From: Virgisporangium ochraceum
Lineage (GTDB): Bacteria > Actinomycetota > Actinomycetes > Mycobacteriales > Micromonosporaceae
NCBI RefSeq assembly: GCF_016863655.1
Contig: NZ_BOPH01000149.1
Location: 1-64,000 of the forward strand
DNA length: 64,000 bases
Direction of reading: 5' to 3'
The notes under the pieces are model-generated. The model was not told the origin of the DNA. It saw only the letters and a program-made list of their open reading frames with translations, and searched no databases. A program made the translations under genes and the position numbers. Each line of letters starts with the position of its first letter. Position 1 is the first letter of the stretch. Below are positions 42,543-51,734 of the stretch, piece by piece.

Positions 42543-42728
42543 ATGGCGTCCTCGTCGTTCATGAACCGTGTCATGACCTTCTTCCGCAGTCCGCAGGGCC
42601 GCCAAATGATCGACCGAGGCCGGCAACGCATGAACCGACGAGGCGACCCGGGCCGACCGGGCATGGGCCGCCCTGGCAACCAGAACAAGCTGAGTGCCTT
42701 CTTCTCCCGGTTCAACCGACCGCGCTGA
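42543..42728 (+). CDS. Small basic protein (61 aa)
   Basis: Start chosen at ATG 42543 after GGAGAGGTAG. 61 residues: an amphipathic start (FMNRVMTFFRSPQGRQMIDR), an Arg/Gly/Pro-rich middle, and LSAFFSRFNRPR at the end. It looks like small nucleic-acid- or membrane-associating proteins of actinomycetes. Lies 21 bases before the HPF-like gene. Confidence 0.6.
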   Translation: MASSSFMNRVMTFFRSPQGRQMIDRGRQRMNRRGDPGRPGMGRPGNQNKLSAFFSRFNRPR

Positions 42729-42749
42729 CCGCGGAGCAGGAGACCACGC

Positions 42750-43112
42750 GTGCAGATCCAGGTCCACACGGACAAGAACATGACCGTCAGCGACGCAATG
42801 GCCGAGCGTATCGGGGACGATCTCGAGTCCGCGCTGTCGCGTTTCAGTGATGAGATCACCCGCATAGAGGTCCACTTCAGCGACGAGAACGCCGGCGGGT
42901 CCGGCGGCTCCGACAAGCGGTGCATGATCGAGGCGCGGTTCGCGGGAGCTCGACCGGCCGCCGTCACCCACCACGCGGCGGCCGCGGGCGAGGCGTGCAG
43001 TGGTGCCGTGCACAGGCTCAAGGCCCTCCTCGGAAGCAGGTACGAGCGGTCGCACAGCCACAAGGGCGGCGACTCCATCCGTCACCTCGAGGTCCGCGAA
43101 GGGCTGAGCTGA
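42750..43112 (+). CDS. HPF/RaiA-family ribosome-associated protein
   Basis: 120 residues from GTG 42750 (AGCAGGAG upstream). IQVHTDKNMTVSDAMAERI, LSRFSDEITRIEVHFSDENA and the closing region with VHRLKALLGSRYERSHSHKG resemble the beta-alpha-beta-beta-alpha fold of hibernation-promoting factors. HPF/RaiA proteins protect idle ribosomes in stress or stationary phase. It is a short form without the dimerising tail of long HPF. Confidence 0.75.
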   Translation: MQIQVHTDKNMTVSDAMAERIGDDLESALSRFSDEITRIEVHFSDENAGGSGGSDKRCMIEARFAGARPAAVTHHAAAAGEACSGAVHRLKALLGSRYERSHSHKGGDSIRHLEVREGLS

Positions 43113-43136
43113 CCGACGCGCGCCGACGACAAAAGC

Positions 43137-44147
43137 GTGCATCAACAGGCGCAGCGGGCCGTGGCGGGATTCCAGCGGGCCCGCCGCCGCTTCCGCAGGC
43201 TCGACCATCTCGCCCGGGCCGTGGTGCGCTACGACCACACCGACGGTGGCCGGTTGGCCGCCGCGGTCACCTACTATTCGTTCTTCGCCGCGTTCTCCAT
43301 GGCCCTGCTGGGCTTCGCCATCCTCGGCTCCGTGCTGGACGACGCCGCGGCCCTTCGTCCGGTTCAGGGCTACCTGTCGCGGAACCTGCCCAGCCTCGAC
43401 GCGCAGGCGCTGCGGGAGGCCCGCGGCACCGCAGGGCTGGTCGCGTTCGTCGTCCTTCCGGTCGCCGGCCTGTTCTGGGTGGATGCGCTGCGCTCCTCGA
43501 TCCGGGCGATGTGGCGGCTACCGCAGTATCCGGGCAACTTCTTCCTCCGTCAGCTCATCGACCTCGCAGTCCTGGCCGGGCTCGGTTTGCTGCTGACCGC
43601 CTCGCTTGCTGCCGCAGCCGGAACCAGGATCTTGCTGAACCGGCTCCTGTTCGGCGCGGCCGACGCCGCTGGGCCGCCAGGTCGGTGGCTGCTCGGAACG
43701 GCCGGCTACGTGCTCGGCATCGGCGTGAACGTGTTGCTGGCCGTGGCTGCCCTCACCGCGGTGCCACGGCTGCGGATGCGGCTGCGCCGTGTGCTCGGAC
43801 CGGCGCTGTTCGTCGCCGCGGGATTGGAACTGCTCAAGACCCTCGGCCGCAGCTACGTCCAACGCGCCGAGGCCAACCCGGCCTACCAGGTTGTGGCCGG
43901 CGCCGTCGCGGTGCTCATCTCCCTCAGCGTGCTCAACCAACTCGTCCTGTTCGCCGCCGCCCTCACCGCCACCAGCACCCGCGGATCCTTCACCGATCTC
44001 GCCGAGCCCGCGGCAACGCCTGCCCGGCAGCCCACACCCACAGCCGGCCCAACCAACAACCAGCGCGTCATCCGCCGCCGCGGCCGGCCTGTCCGCCGGA
44101 TGGTCGGCACGACCGGGAAGGCGCATCCGCCCGGCCGGCGGCGTTGA
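43137..44147 (+). CDS. YihY/BrkB family membrane protein
   Basis: 336 residues. Family hallmarks: GRLAAAVTYYSFFAAFSMAL near the start, five to six hydrophobic spans (about 45-70, 95-120, 135-160, 175-200, 215-235, 250-280) and LISLSVLNQLVLFAAALTAT near the end, then an Arg/Pro-rich tail. YihY proteins are inner-membrane proteins of unclear function. GTG start at 43137, 24 bases after the HPF gene. Confidence 0.88.
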   Translation: MHQQAQRAVAGFQRARRRFRRLDHLARAVVRYDHTDGGRLAAAVTYYSFFAAFSMALLGFAILGSVLDDAAALRPVQGYLSRNLPSLDAQALREARGTAGLVAFVVLPVAGLFWVDALRSSIRAMWRLPQYPGNFFLRQLIDLAVLAGLGLLLTASLAAAAGTRILLNRLLFGAADAAGPPGRWLLGTAGYVLGIGVNVLLAVAALTAVPRLRMRLRRVLGPALFVAAGLELLKTLGRSYVQRAEANPAYQVVAGAVAVLISLSVLNQLVLFAAALTATSTRGSFTDLAEPAATPARQPTPTAGPTNNQRVIRRRGRPVRRMVGTTGKAHPPGRRR

Positions 44148-44174
44148 CCCTCGGCATCTGCCCGAGCCTCCGGT

Positions 44175-44495
44175 TCACCGTCGCAGCTCGGTCGCCTCGC
44201 CCAGCCGCGTGAACTTGTGCGGGTTGCGGATCGCGTAGATCCGGGTGATCCGGCCGTCCTCGATGACGAAAGACACGGCCGTGCCGTTCTCGCCGCCAGG
44301 GTCGATGCGCGCAGCGATCCCGCCCATGATCACCACGTCGGGAGCCAGCACCTTGAGCAGTCCGGGCACGTCGCCGGAGGTCATAGCGGCAAGGAACCGC
44401 TCGACCACCCGCTGCTGTTCGCCGGCAGCTGAGTCGGCAAGCAGCGGACCCGCGACGACGTCCACCCGCTGAGGTCCCCCGGCCGCTGGCGTCAT
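44175..44495 (-). pseudogene. C-terminal SnoaL tail of a SigJ-type sigma factor
   Basis: A 106-residue frame with VVERFLAAMTSGDVPGLLKV, LAPDVVIMGG, then VSFVIEDGRITRIYAIRNPH. This is the SnoaL-like domain that ends SigJ-type ECF sigma factors; the region 2 and 4 domains are absent upstream, and about 25 codons between LAPDVV and RIDPGG seem to be missing. Probably non-functional. Confidence 0.65.
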
Positions 44496-44803
44496 CGTCG
44501 GCCGCCGGCAGTGCGCGCCTGGGATGTCCCGAGCCTTGAAACGTCCCGCGTGCTTGCCCGGGGCGGGATGGATCGGTCAGTGTGCGGGCGCCACATCCTC
44601 ATCGGACCGGCGTAGGATGGCGATGTCGCTCCGGATCTTGGTGATGATCATCCATCGACGGCCTACGCATGTACACCAGTCGCGTAGGTTACGCCGGACC
44701 CCGACTCACCGGACACGTCCCCCGCAGTCGCGGGCGGCAGACTGTCGCACTTCCGCTGTCACGCCGACGTCCTCGACCGAGCCGCCCCGAATGAGGTATC
44801 CCG
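44496..44803. other. Intergenic, no gene seen
   Basis: Holds the promoter side of the GAF-SpoIIE phosphatase gene. An imperfect inverted repeat CCTACGC...GCGTAGG (about 44663-44689) is the only obvious structure. Confidence 0.4.
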
Positions 44804-46207
44804 ATGACGTCGTCCGACACGGCCACCGATACCGGTCCGATCGTGCCCTCACAGGTCCACGACCCGGCCCGGTTGACCGCTGTACACCGGACCGAGCTGC
44901 TGGATACCGGACCGGATGAAGCCTTCGACCGGTTGACCCGGCTCGCCGCGACACTGTTGGGTACCCCGTACGCGTTCGTCACCTTGGTGGACGACACGCG
45001 TTCTTTCTGGAAGAGCTCCGTCGTCGCCGGCGCAGCCGGATCCGGCTACCGGCAAAGTCCGGTGGAGGAGTCGTTGTGCCAGTACGTGATCGGCGCCGGC
45101 CGTGAACTGGTCGTCACCGACGTTGCCGCCCACGACCTGGCCCGTGGCAACCCGACCATCGACCTGTTGGGGGTGGCGGCGTGGGCCGCGTTCCCGGTCC
45201 GGTCGCCGGACGGGCAGATCCTGGGCACGTTCTGCGTGACGGACACCGTGGCCCGCGACTGGACACCCCACGACCTTCAGGTTCTGGAGACGGTGGCGCA
45301 CGCCGCCGCCGGTGAAATCGCACTGCGCACGGCGGCGACCGAGGCGAAGGAAGCCACCCGCCAGGCGACGCTCGCCAACGCCCGGGCGCAGACCGAGGCG
45401 CGTCGGGCCGAGGCCGCCACCGAGGACGCCCAGCGCGCCACCCTCCAAGCATTGGAAACAGCCGAAGAGGCGGCCATGCTCTCCCGCACCCTGCAGGAGA
45501 GCCTGCTCCCGCCGCACCTCCCGCAGATTCCCGGCATGCAGGTCGCCGTACGCTACCTGCGCGGGGGCCGCGGCGCCGACGTTCTCGGCGACTTCTACGA
45601 CGTCTTCCGTTCCGTGCGCGACTGCTGGGGCGTCGTCGTCGGTGACGTGGCCGGCAAGGGACCGCAGGCGGCGAAGACCACCGCGCTGGCCCGATACACC
45701 CTTCGCGCCTCCGCGGCCCGCACCAGTACTCCAAGCGCCAACCTCGCCGCGCTCAACACCGCCCTGCTCGAGTGGCTCACCGAGGACACCCAGTTCATCA
45801 CCGCCGTCTACACCAGCCTCCGACCCCACCCGGCCGGATTCGCGATCCGGGTAAGCTGCGGCGGCCACGACTCCGCCCTCGTCCGCCGCGCTGACGGCAC
45901 CGTCGAAGCCATCGGTCGCCATGGCATCATTCTGGGCTTCACGCCCACCCCGCACCTGCGTGACCAGCGCACCCTGCTGCGCCCCGGCGACAGCCTCGTC
46001 ATGTACACCGACGGCGTCACCGAAGCCCGCCACGGCCGCGACCTGTTCGGCGTCGACCGCCTCTGTCGCGTACTCGCCGGCGCTCCTCCCACCGCCACCG
46101 CGAGCGATCTCGCCGCCGGAATCGAGACCGCCGTCCTCGACTACAGCGGTCGACGCATCTCCGACGACACCGCGATCCTCGTCCTGCACGTCCCGCCACC
46201 GGCATGA
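44804..46207 (+). CDS. GAF-domain SpoIIE/PP2C-type serine phosphatase (RsbU/RsbP-like)
   Basis: 467 residues. GAF domain about 20-165 (LLGTPYAFVTLVDDTRSFWK; GQILGTFCVTD), an Ala/Glu-rich coiled-coil linker 175-225, and a PP2C domain about 235-465: LQESLLPPHLPQIPGMQVAV, GADVLGDFYDVF, VVVGDVAGKGPQAAKTTALA, LVMYTDGVTEARHG and SDDTAILVLHV. Metal-binding aspartates are present. Such enzymes dephosphorylate anti-anti-sigma factors and switch on SigB-type stress sigma factors; the SigB-like gene at 53496 is a plausible endpoint (inference). Confidence 0.92.
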   Translation: MTSSDTATDTGPIVPSQVHDPARLTAVHRTELLDTGPDEAFDRLTRLAATLLGTPYAFVTLVDDTRSFWKSSVVAGAAGSGYRQSPVEESLCQYVIGAGRELVVTDVAAHDLARGNPTIDLLGVAAWAAFPVRSPDGQILGTFCVTDTVARDWTPHDLQVLETVAHAAAGEIALRTAATEAKEATRQATLANARAQTEARRAEAATEDAQRATLQALETAEEAAMLSRTLQESLLPPHLPQIPGMQVAVRYLRGGRGADVLGDFYDVFRSVRDCWGVVVGDVAGKGPQAAKTTALARYTLRASAARTSTPSANLAALNTALLEWLTEDTQFITAVYTSLRPHPAGFAIRVSCGGHDSALVRRADGTVEAIGRHGIILGFTPTPHLRDQRTLLRPGDSLVMYTDGVTEARHGRDLFGVDRLCRVLAGAPPTATASDLAAGIETAVLDYSGRRISDDTAILVLHVPPPA

Positions 46208-46329
46208 CAAACTCGGCCGGCCGGACCTGGCCTCCTACGAGGCCGCCGTCCTGGGCAGCGCCGCCTACATGGTGGCATTGGACGGAAGCTGCGGTCCGCG
46301 CCGCCGGCATACACAGACGGAGGCACGAC

Positions 46330-46875
46330 ATGATCGAGCCGGAGCCGGCCACCACACTGGGCCCCTTCAGCAGCGCGGGCGCAACCCCGATTCCCTGGCC
46401 GCAGGCACGCGCGGGACTGCGGGACACCCCCGTGTACTGGCTGTCGACGGTACGTCCGGACGCGCGCCCCCACGTCACCCCGCTGTTGGGGATCTGGCTG
46501 GACGGCGCGCTGTACTTCTCCACCGGTCCCGCCGAACGCAAAGCCAGGAACCTCGCCCGGAACCCGCATTGTGTCCTCACCGCCGGAACCAACCAACTCG
46601 ACGGGCTGGACATCGTCGTCGAAGGCGCGGCGGTGATGGTGAACGACGAATTCGAACTCCGCACCGTCGCCGACACCTACGAGTCGAAGTACGGCCGGCG
46701 CTTCACCGCGCCCGAAGGCACCTGGTTCGGCCTGGGCGATGCCATCCGGGCCGGCAACGCCCCGGTCTACCGGGTAGCTCCCACGACCGCCTTCGGCTTC
46801 GGCAAGGGCGCCCAGTTCAGCCAGACCCGGTGGCAATTCGAACAGCCCTCGCCACAGCCCACGACCGTCGACTGA
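46330..46875 (+). CDS. Pyridoxamine 5'-phosphate oxidase-like FMN/F420-binding protein
   Basis: 181 residues from ATG 46330. The split-barrel fold is shown by VYWLSTVRPDARPHVTPLLG, IWLDGALYFSTGPAERKARN and LARNPHCVLTAGTNQLDGLD followed by VVEGAAVMV. Family members reduce substrates using FMN or F420. A longer frame from 46204 exists but its first 40 residues are not protein-like and overlap the phosphatase stop. Confidence 0.88.
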   Translation: MIEPEPATTLGPFSSAGATPIPWPQARAGLRDTPVYWLSTVRPDARPHVTPLLGIWLDGALYFSTGPAERKARNLARNPHCVLTAGTNQLDGLDIVVEGAAVMVNDEFELRTVADTYESKYGRRFTAPEGTWFGLGDAIRAGNAPVYRVAPTTAFGFGKGAQFSQTRWQFEQPSPQPTTVD

Positions 46876-46928
46876 CATCCCCACCGGCGTGGTCGACCGG
46901 CCGGATCACCGGACGGAGGTCCACACCG

Positions 46929-47042
46929 TCAGTCGCGGCCCAGGACGTCGACCACAGGCGCTGTCGCGTCGTGGGCCATGATGCTCAACTGCACCTCGGG
47001 CCGGTGCGGATCCGCGAGCGTCACGATCCAACCGTTATCCAT
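46929..47042 (-). pseudogene. Glyoxalase/VOC-family fragment
   Basis: A 37-residue piece, MDNGWIVTLADPHRPEVQLS then IMAHDATAPVV, matches the first repeat of VOC (glyoxalase/bleomycin-resistance) proteins. It then runs into a stop where the family normally continues. The rest of the stretch 46876-47289 holds no other recognisable gene. Confidence 0.6.
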
Positions 47043-47289
47043 CACGACCCGCGGCCCCCGAGGACCTGGGTGCTGCGGCTACGGAAGGCGACCACGCGTT
47101 GCCGGCCTTGGAAGGCGCGAAGCCAGGCTTCGCTTCCTCGAGCTCATTTCGATCACGTTCACGCAGCGGCGATAGAGCTACAACGCGAGCGGTGGGCCCG
47201 CGGGTCGGTGACAGCCGCCGCCTGGAAGGTGCGCAGCCGACCGGAGACGAAACCTTCTCCGCGGGCAGGTACCCGCCGGCCGTCGAAGG

Positions 47290-47511
47290 TCACAGCGGGG
47301 GCTGGCCGCTGTCGTCGTAGCGTTCGGCCGTGACTGTGCGCGACGTGCGATGGCGCCGCGAAAAGTAGACGAAAAGAACCAGCCCGGCGACCCCGGCGAG
47401 CATCAAGATCCAACCGACGACGTCCAGGTCTATTCCGGTGACCGTAGCGTTCACCGCGAACGCCAGGATCGCGCCGACGACGATAAGGAGGATGCCTGCT
47501 CCGATACCCAT
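47290..47511 (-). CDS. DUF6458 family small membrane protein
   Basis: 73 residues from ATG 47511: MGIGAGILLIVVGAILAFAV (first span), VTGIDLDVVGWILMLAGVAG followed by LVLFVYF (second span), then a basic tail. This is the DUF6458 layout found across actinomycetes; function unknown. Confidence 0.85.
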   Translation of the reverse strand: MGIGAGILLIVVGAILAFAVNATVTGIDLDVVGWILMLAGVAGLVLFVYFSRRHRTSRTVTAERYDDSGQPPL

Positions 47512-47894
47512 GCCCTGTGTCTCTCCACATCGGTGAGCCGCACGACGTCTGCGGGGAGCCGCAGAGCGCCGCCACCGGGGGCTGGAGTGACCACCACAGC
47601 CTACGCCGCCCCGTGCGACGGACAGTCGACGCGGTCGACACGCCGCGGTCAGCGCGGTCACAGGGCTCGTCGACGGTACGGCTCTGCTCGCCGCGACGGT
47701 CCTCTCCCCCCGTCGACGGCCCTCACGCGGGCGTGAGGGCCGCAGCGAGCACCAGACGGCGGGCGTCCGTGAGACGGGGTCACGGGCGACGATCGAGGAT
47801 GCGTGAACGCGGGATCGTCGTTATCGTGTGACGAGCTGCTCCGGACCCTGGCGGCAGACTGGCATCTTCACGTCGTCGAACGGCCGGGGTATCC
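47512..47894. other. Intergenic with a perfect palindrome
   Basis: Between divergent DUF6458 and sigma-like genes. Contains GGCCCTCACGC (47718-47728), GG, GCGTGAGGGCC (47731-47741), perfect 11-base arms. Because the flanking genes diverge, an operator is more likely than a terminator. No gene is seen in the rest. Confidence 0.45.
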
Positions 47895-48356
47895 ATGACC
47901 GTCCATTTCGGGCAGGAACTGTGTCGTCGTCACGGGGAGGCGCTCGCACGGGTAGCGTCTCTCATGCTGGGTGACGACGACGCAGCGGACGAGGTGGTGA
48001 GCGACACCATCGCCGCCGCGTGCCGGTTCGATGATCAGCCCGAGCGTCACCTCGCCACCCGAATGTATCTCGCCCGGTCTGTGTACCACCGTTGTCTGGG
48101 ACTTCTGGCCACGTACGAACGGTTCATGTTCGACTCGGGTCGCGAGAACCGCCGTCGTCTGCGTGTCTCGACGATGAGTGATACTCAGCGGGCAGTGGTC
48201 GCTCTCGTCATGTTCGGCGATCACGACCTGACGCAGACGGCGGCGACACTGAATCTGTCGCCAGCGACGGTCACCCGGCATCTGCGGGATGCCACGTCGG
48301 CACTCCTGGGGGTCACCGATCCGGTGGGACCGAGGCGCCGGGCAAGTACCTGGTGA
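47895..48356 (+). CDS. ECF sigma factor-like protein
   Basis: 153 residues. The first part (ALARVASLMLGDDDAADEVV, SDTIAAACRF) resembles sigma region 2; the C-terminal half (MSDTQRAVVALVMFGDHDLT, QTAATLNLSPATVTRHLRDA) is a region-4 helix-turn-helix. It is shorter than typical ECF factors, especially between the domains. May direct transcription of nearby stress genes. ATG 47895. Confidence 0.75.
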   Translation: MTVHFGQELCRRHGEALARVASLMLGDDDAADEVVSDTIAAACRFDDQPERHLATRMYLARSVYHRCLGLLATYERFMFDSGRENRRRLRVSTMSDTQRAVVALVMFGDHDLTQTAATLNLSPATVTRHLRDATSALLGVTDPVGPRRRASTW

Positions 48357-48407
48357 CGCAGGGCGTACATCTTCGCACGGCGACCGTCGTTGGTATGTCA
48401 GCCGTCG

Positions 48408-48569
48408 TCAGGTCCGGCCATGGCGAGCGAGATCTCGCCTGCAGCGGTGGAAGGCGCCGCGACGGGCGGCCCGACCCCGCTCGTACTGCTTGACGACCCG
48501 CACCGCGAGGGCCAGGACCAGTAGGGCCACGCCGGCGACGATCGCGAGAACGGTGATGAGGGTGTTCAT
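48408..48569 (-). pseudogene. N-terminal fragment of an SPFH protein
   Basis: From ATG 48569: MNTLITVLAIVAGVALLVLA, LAVRVVKQYERG, matching the membrane anchor and first residues of the intact SPFH protein at 55651 (LALAVRIVKQYEQGVLFRLG). The remainder is out of frame and ends after 53 residues. Confidence 0.65.
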
Positions 48570-49364
48570 GACGCGCTCCACTTCGGTGTTCGCGTCCGGT
48601 CCGCGAACTGCGGGCACGGTAGGTACACGGCGCCGTGACCGGCGGACGGGTCGTCCACCGACGGTCTGGCCACCGGCCGACGCGCCACCACGCCCGCCTG
48701 ATGGACGTCTGGCGTCCGCAGGTCGTGCAGCCGGAAGGATCGACACGGGGCGGTCTGCCCAGGCCTCAACCATCACTCATGACACCTGTGCCGACCTCGG
48801 CAAATCCGCGGGAGGGCGCGACCGTGCGGCAAGAATCACTTGTGACATTGGGTGTGGCTCGCCGGCGTCAATGTCGGTGTTGGGGCCGTGACCGTCATGC
48901 GCGGCTACGGGATCGACGATGAGCACCGCGCACGCACCTGACCGGTGAGTGACAGCCCGGCTGACGATGTGACGCTCTCCCAGCTCGTTCCGCTGCGGTT
49001 GGTCGTCACCGAAGGCGACGCCGACCAGCCCTGGCACGACGGCCTCGTCCCGGTTGCGCAATCGATCACCGGCGCCGCCGTGCAGGCCCAGATCGACGGG
49101 GTCGATGCGATCAACCACGACATCCGCACCACCGTGTTCGCGTTCAGCCGGACCTGACCGGCGCACGACACAGCCGACGGGTGACCTCGCCTCTGCTCGA
49201 CACCCGCGGAACCGGTGACGTGGACGGTGGGGCACATCGCCGTCCACGCCACCTGCCCGGTCCTGCTCATCCCAGGCGCCAGCGCGCTGCGCCGGACCGC
49301 GGCGACATCGAGCGCATCGATCTTTTGTACCGTCGGCCACATCATCGGTGCCGCGCCTCTTGTG
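48570..49364. other. Region of debris, no intact gene
   Basis: About 800 bases without a convincing gene. A 70-residue plus-strand frame at 48945-49157 (LVVTEGDADQPWHDGLVPVA) could be a small gene of unknown type. Around 49225-49280 the plus strand reads VGHIAVHATCPVLLIPGA, which resembles the last strand and helix of a universal stress protein, without the rest. Confidence 0.4.
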
Positions 49365-49898
49365 ATGGTCAAGTTCAGCCGTGACGCCACCATGACGGCC
49401 GCGATCTTCGGATTCTTCGCGATGGGCTGGTTCGGCTGGGCACAGGAACATCCACCGCGGCCCTGGACGCGATGGCTGCGCGCCGGCTCGGCTTGTGCTG
49501 CGCTGATCCTGGTAGTGGCAGCCGTGCTCGCCTGGAGGCTCTGGGATACCGCCACGGTGTTCGACGCAGGCACCGGCCGGACGTCCGGAATCGTCGTCGG
49601 TTGCCGGGTTCGCCTGGCCGGCGTCGGTGCCGGTCTGCTGACCCGGCGGAACCGGAAGGAACTCGTGCCGGCCTGGATCGCCGCGGTGGTGGGGGTGCAT
49701 CTCCTGCCGCTCGAGCCGCTGCTGCACTATCCGCTGCTGTACCCGGTGGCAGCGCTCGTCACCATGGCCGCAGTCCTCGCCGTGCCCGTGGCCCGCCGAG
49801 GGTCGCTCCCGGTCAGTGCAGTCAACGGCCTCGGCGTCGGCGTGGTCCTGCTGACCGCCGCGATCCTCTCGCTGACGAGTGCGCTCACTCGCGCCTGA
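49365..49898 (+). CDS. Membrane protein of unknown function
   Basis: 177 residues from ATG 49365. Six hydrophobic stretches (AAIFGFFAMGWFGWAQ; ACAALILVVAAVLAWRL; GVRLA region; LVPAWIAAVVGVHLLPLEPL; LYPVAALVTMAAVLAVPVAR; GLGVGVVLLTAAILSLTSAL). Matches a common actinobacterial membrane-protein type without assigned function. An in-frame upstream start (49215) would fuse it to a stress-protein fragment and is unlikely. Confidence 0.7.
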   Translation: MVKFSRDATMTAAIFGFFAMGWFGWAQEHPPRPWTRWLRAGSACAALILVVAAVLAWRLWDTATVFDAGTGRTSGIVVGCRVRLAGVGAGLLTRRNRKELVPAWIAAVVGVHLLPLEPLLHYPLLYPVAALVTMAAVLAVPVARRGSLPVSAVNGLGVGVVLLTAAILSLTSALTRA

Positions 49899-49928
49899 GC
49901 CTGGGACGCTCCGGATCGTGGCCGTGAG

Positions 49929-50732
49929 GTGTACGTTGAGGTGCTGCCCCGGACCCTGGTGGCGATGCCCGTTCAGCACGCTCGAAGTCCAGGGTCGGAG
50001 CTTTTCGTGGAGATCGACCGCCGGATACGGTTGTGGGGTCTGGTGGTCGCGCACGCCGGCGACGCACCGGCCTCGGTGCCGGATGTCTGTGCGGTCGCTG
50101 TCACGGTCAGTGGCGTCGACGCCGCCGCGATCACGGTCATGCTGGCAGCCACTCCACGCGAAACGCTCTACACCAGTAGCCCGCTCGCCGCAGATCTTGA
50201 GGACATTACCCTGACGCTCGGCGAGGGTCCGGGGATGGAAGCCTCAGCCGGCGGCGGTCCAGCCCTGGCTGCGGATCTGGCCGGTGCCGACTGCCTGGCC
50301 AGGTGGCCCGCGTTCGCACCGGCGGCGGTACGGGCCGGGATCCGGGCGGTGTTCGCGCTGCCGCTGCGGGTGGGCGGGATCCACCTCGGCGTTCTCGTGC
50401 TGTGCCGCGCGGGCGCGGGCGTGCTGTCGCCGCAGCAGCTCACCGATGTGTTGATCCTCGCTGACACGACGTGTGCGCTGCTGCTCGACACCGCGTCCGG
50501 CAGTACGTGGGCCGGTGGGCGGGGGCCGGAACCGGTCGGCCTGCAGCACCCCGAGGTCCACCAGGCGACCGGCATGCTGACCGTCCAACTCGGGGTCGAC
50601 GCCGCAACCGCGCTGGTGCGGTTGCGGGCCTACGCCTATGCCCATGACCGTCAGCTCAGCCAAGTCGCCGGTGACGTAGTGGCCCGGCGCCTGCATTTCG
50701 CACCTGACCACAGCACCGGCGGCGACACGTGA
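49929..50732 (+). CDS. GAF-ANTAR regulator (degenerate GAF)
   Basis: Up to 267 residues; ATG 49965 is an alternative start. The GAF domain is about 50-185 (LTLGEGPGMEASAGGGPALA; GIRAVFALPLRVGGIHLGVL), and a C-terminal ANTAR-like three-helix segment is about 205-255 (HPEVHQATGMLTVQLGVDAA; ALVRLRAYAYAHDRQLSQVA). ANTAR domains bind paired RNA hairpins and prevent termination. It lies 74 bases before a second GAF-ANTAR gene. Confidence 0.8.
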   Translation: MYVEVLPRTLVAMPVQHARSPGSELFVEIDRRIRLWGLVVAHAGDAPASVPDVCAVAVTVSGVDAAAITVMLAATPRETLYTSSPLAADLEDITLTLGEGPGMEASAGGGPALAADLAGADCLARWPAFAPAAVRAGIRAVFALPLRVGGIHLGVLVLCRAGAGVLSPQQLTDVLILADTTCALLLDTASGSTWAGGRGPEPVGLQHPEVHQATGMLTVQLGVDAATALVRLRAYAYAHDRQLSQVAGDVVARRLHFAPDHSTGGDT

Positions 50733-50806
50733 GTGCGGACCCGCTCGACGGCACCGCCAGACCCGCCGAGATTGTCCGGGCGAACTCGCCCGGGTGAACG
50801 ACGAGG

Positions 50807-51577
50807 ATGAGTGAGATGGCCCAGACCCAGCTGACCGATGTGTTCGTCGAGATGGCCGACACGCTGACCGCCGACTTCGACCTGATCGAGTTTCTGCACA
50901 CGCTGACCGAGCGATGTGTGGAGTTTCTCGACATCGCCGCCGCCGGACTCCTGCTCACCGACGGGCAGGGCACCCTGCGACTCATGGCCGCGTCCTCCGA
51001 ACGATCCCGGCTGCTGGAGCTGTTCCAGCTGCAGGCCGACCAGGGGCCGTGCCTGGACTGCTTCCGCACCGGGCAACCGGTCTCGGTCGCCGATCTCGCC
51101 GGCGACGGTCGGTGGCCCCGGTTCACGGTCGCCGCCGGCGAGGCCGGGTTCGCCGCCGTCCACGCGATCCCGATGCGGCTACGCGTCGAGGTGATCGGCG
51201 CGTTGAACTTCTTCGACGTCCAACCAGGCCCGCTGGACCCGGAAAAACTGCGCATCGGTCAGGCCCTGGCCGACGTCGCCACCATCGGGCTGATCCAGCA
51301 GCGCGTCATCCGCGACCGCGACGTCCTGACCGAACAGCTCCAGACCGCCCTCAACAGCCGAGTCCTCATCGAACAGGCCAAAGGTGTCCTCGCCGAACGG
51401 CTCGGCCTGGACGTGGCCGACGCCTTCACGGTGCTGCGCGCTACCGCACGCAACGGCAACCGCAACCTGTCGGACCTCGCGCGTGGCCTGGTCGAGGGCA
51501 CCGAACAGATCACCACCACACCGGTCAAAGTTGTACCAGGTCGCCCGACGCCTCCACCGCGCCGTTCCCGACGGTGA
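50807..51577 (+). CDS. GAF-ANTAR regulator
   Basis: 256 residues. GAF about 20-160 (LTERCVEFLDIAAAGLLLTD; SSERSRLLELFQLQADQGPC; RVEVIGALNFFDVQPGPLD), ANTAR about 165-230 (ALNSRVLIEQAKGVLAERLG; LDVADAFTVLRATARNGNRN). Conserved ANTAR residues of the RNA-binding helices are present. It acts as an antiterminator, probably sensing a ligand through the GAF part. The broken copy at 34846 is its paralog. The 3' end overlaps an opposite-strand small frame. Confidence 0.9.
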   Translation: MSEMAQTQLTDVFVEMADTLTADFDLIEFLHTLTERCVEFLDIAAAGLLLTDGQGTLRLMAASSERSRLLELFQLQADQGPCLDCFRTGQPVSVADLAGDGRWPRFTVAAGEAGFAAVHAIPMRLRVEVIGALNFFDVQPGPLDPEKLRIGQALADVATIGLIQQRVIRDRDVLTEQLQTALNSRVLIEQAKGVLAERLGLDVADAFTVLRATARNGNRNLSDLARGLVEGTEQITTTPVKVVPGRPTPPPRRSRR

Positions 51578-51734
51578 CGGCGAGACCCGCGGTGCTGGCG
51601 GTGGCGCCGGCGGCGGGGTCCCGGTGGGGGCCGAAGCCGCCGTAGGTGATGTCGTAGACCCCGAACTCCAGGTAGGTGAACTGACCCTCGGTGGGCGCGG
51701 CTGGGACGGTGATGTGATACGCGGTGCCGGTCAC
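51525..51734 (-). CDS. Possible small protein (69 aa)
   Basis: From GTG 51734, overlapping the stop of the 210-aa gene upstream (GTGA). Reads YHITVPAAPTEGQFTYLEFG, VYDITYGGFGPHRDP, then an Ala/Gly/Val-rich tail. Overlaps the end of the ANTAR gene by 53 bases on the other strand. Unknown; coupling is its main support. Confidence 0.35.
   Translation of the reverse strand: MTGTAYHITVPAAPTEGQFTYLEFGVYDITYGGFGPHRDPAAGATASTAGLAVTVGNGAVEASGDLVQL

Noticed and set aside
48777..50054. Minus-strand 425-residue open frame
   Set aside because: Opposite to the membrane protein at 49365; composition is that of a shadow frame.
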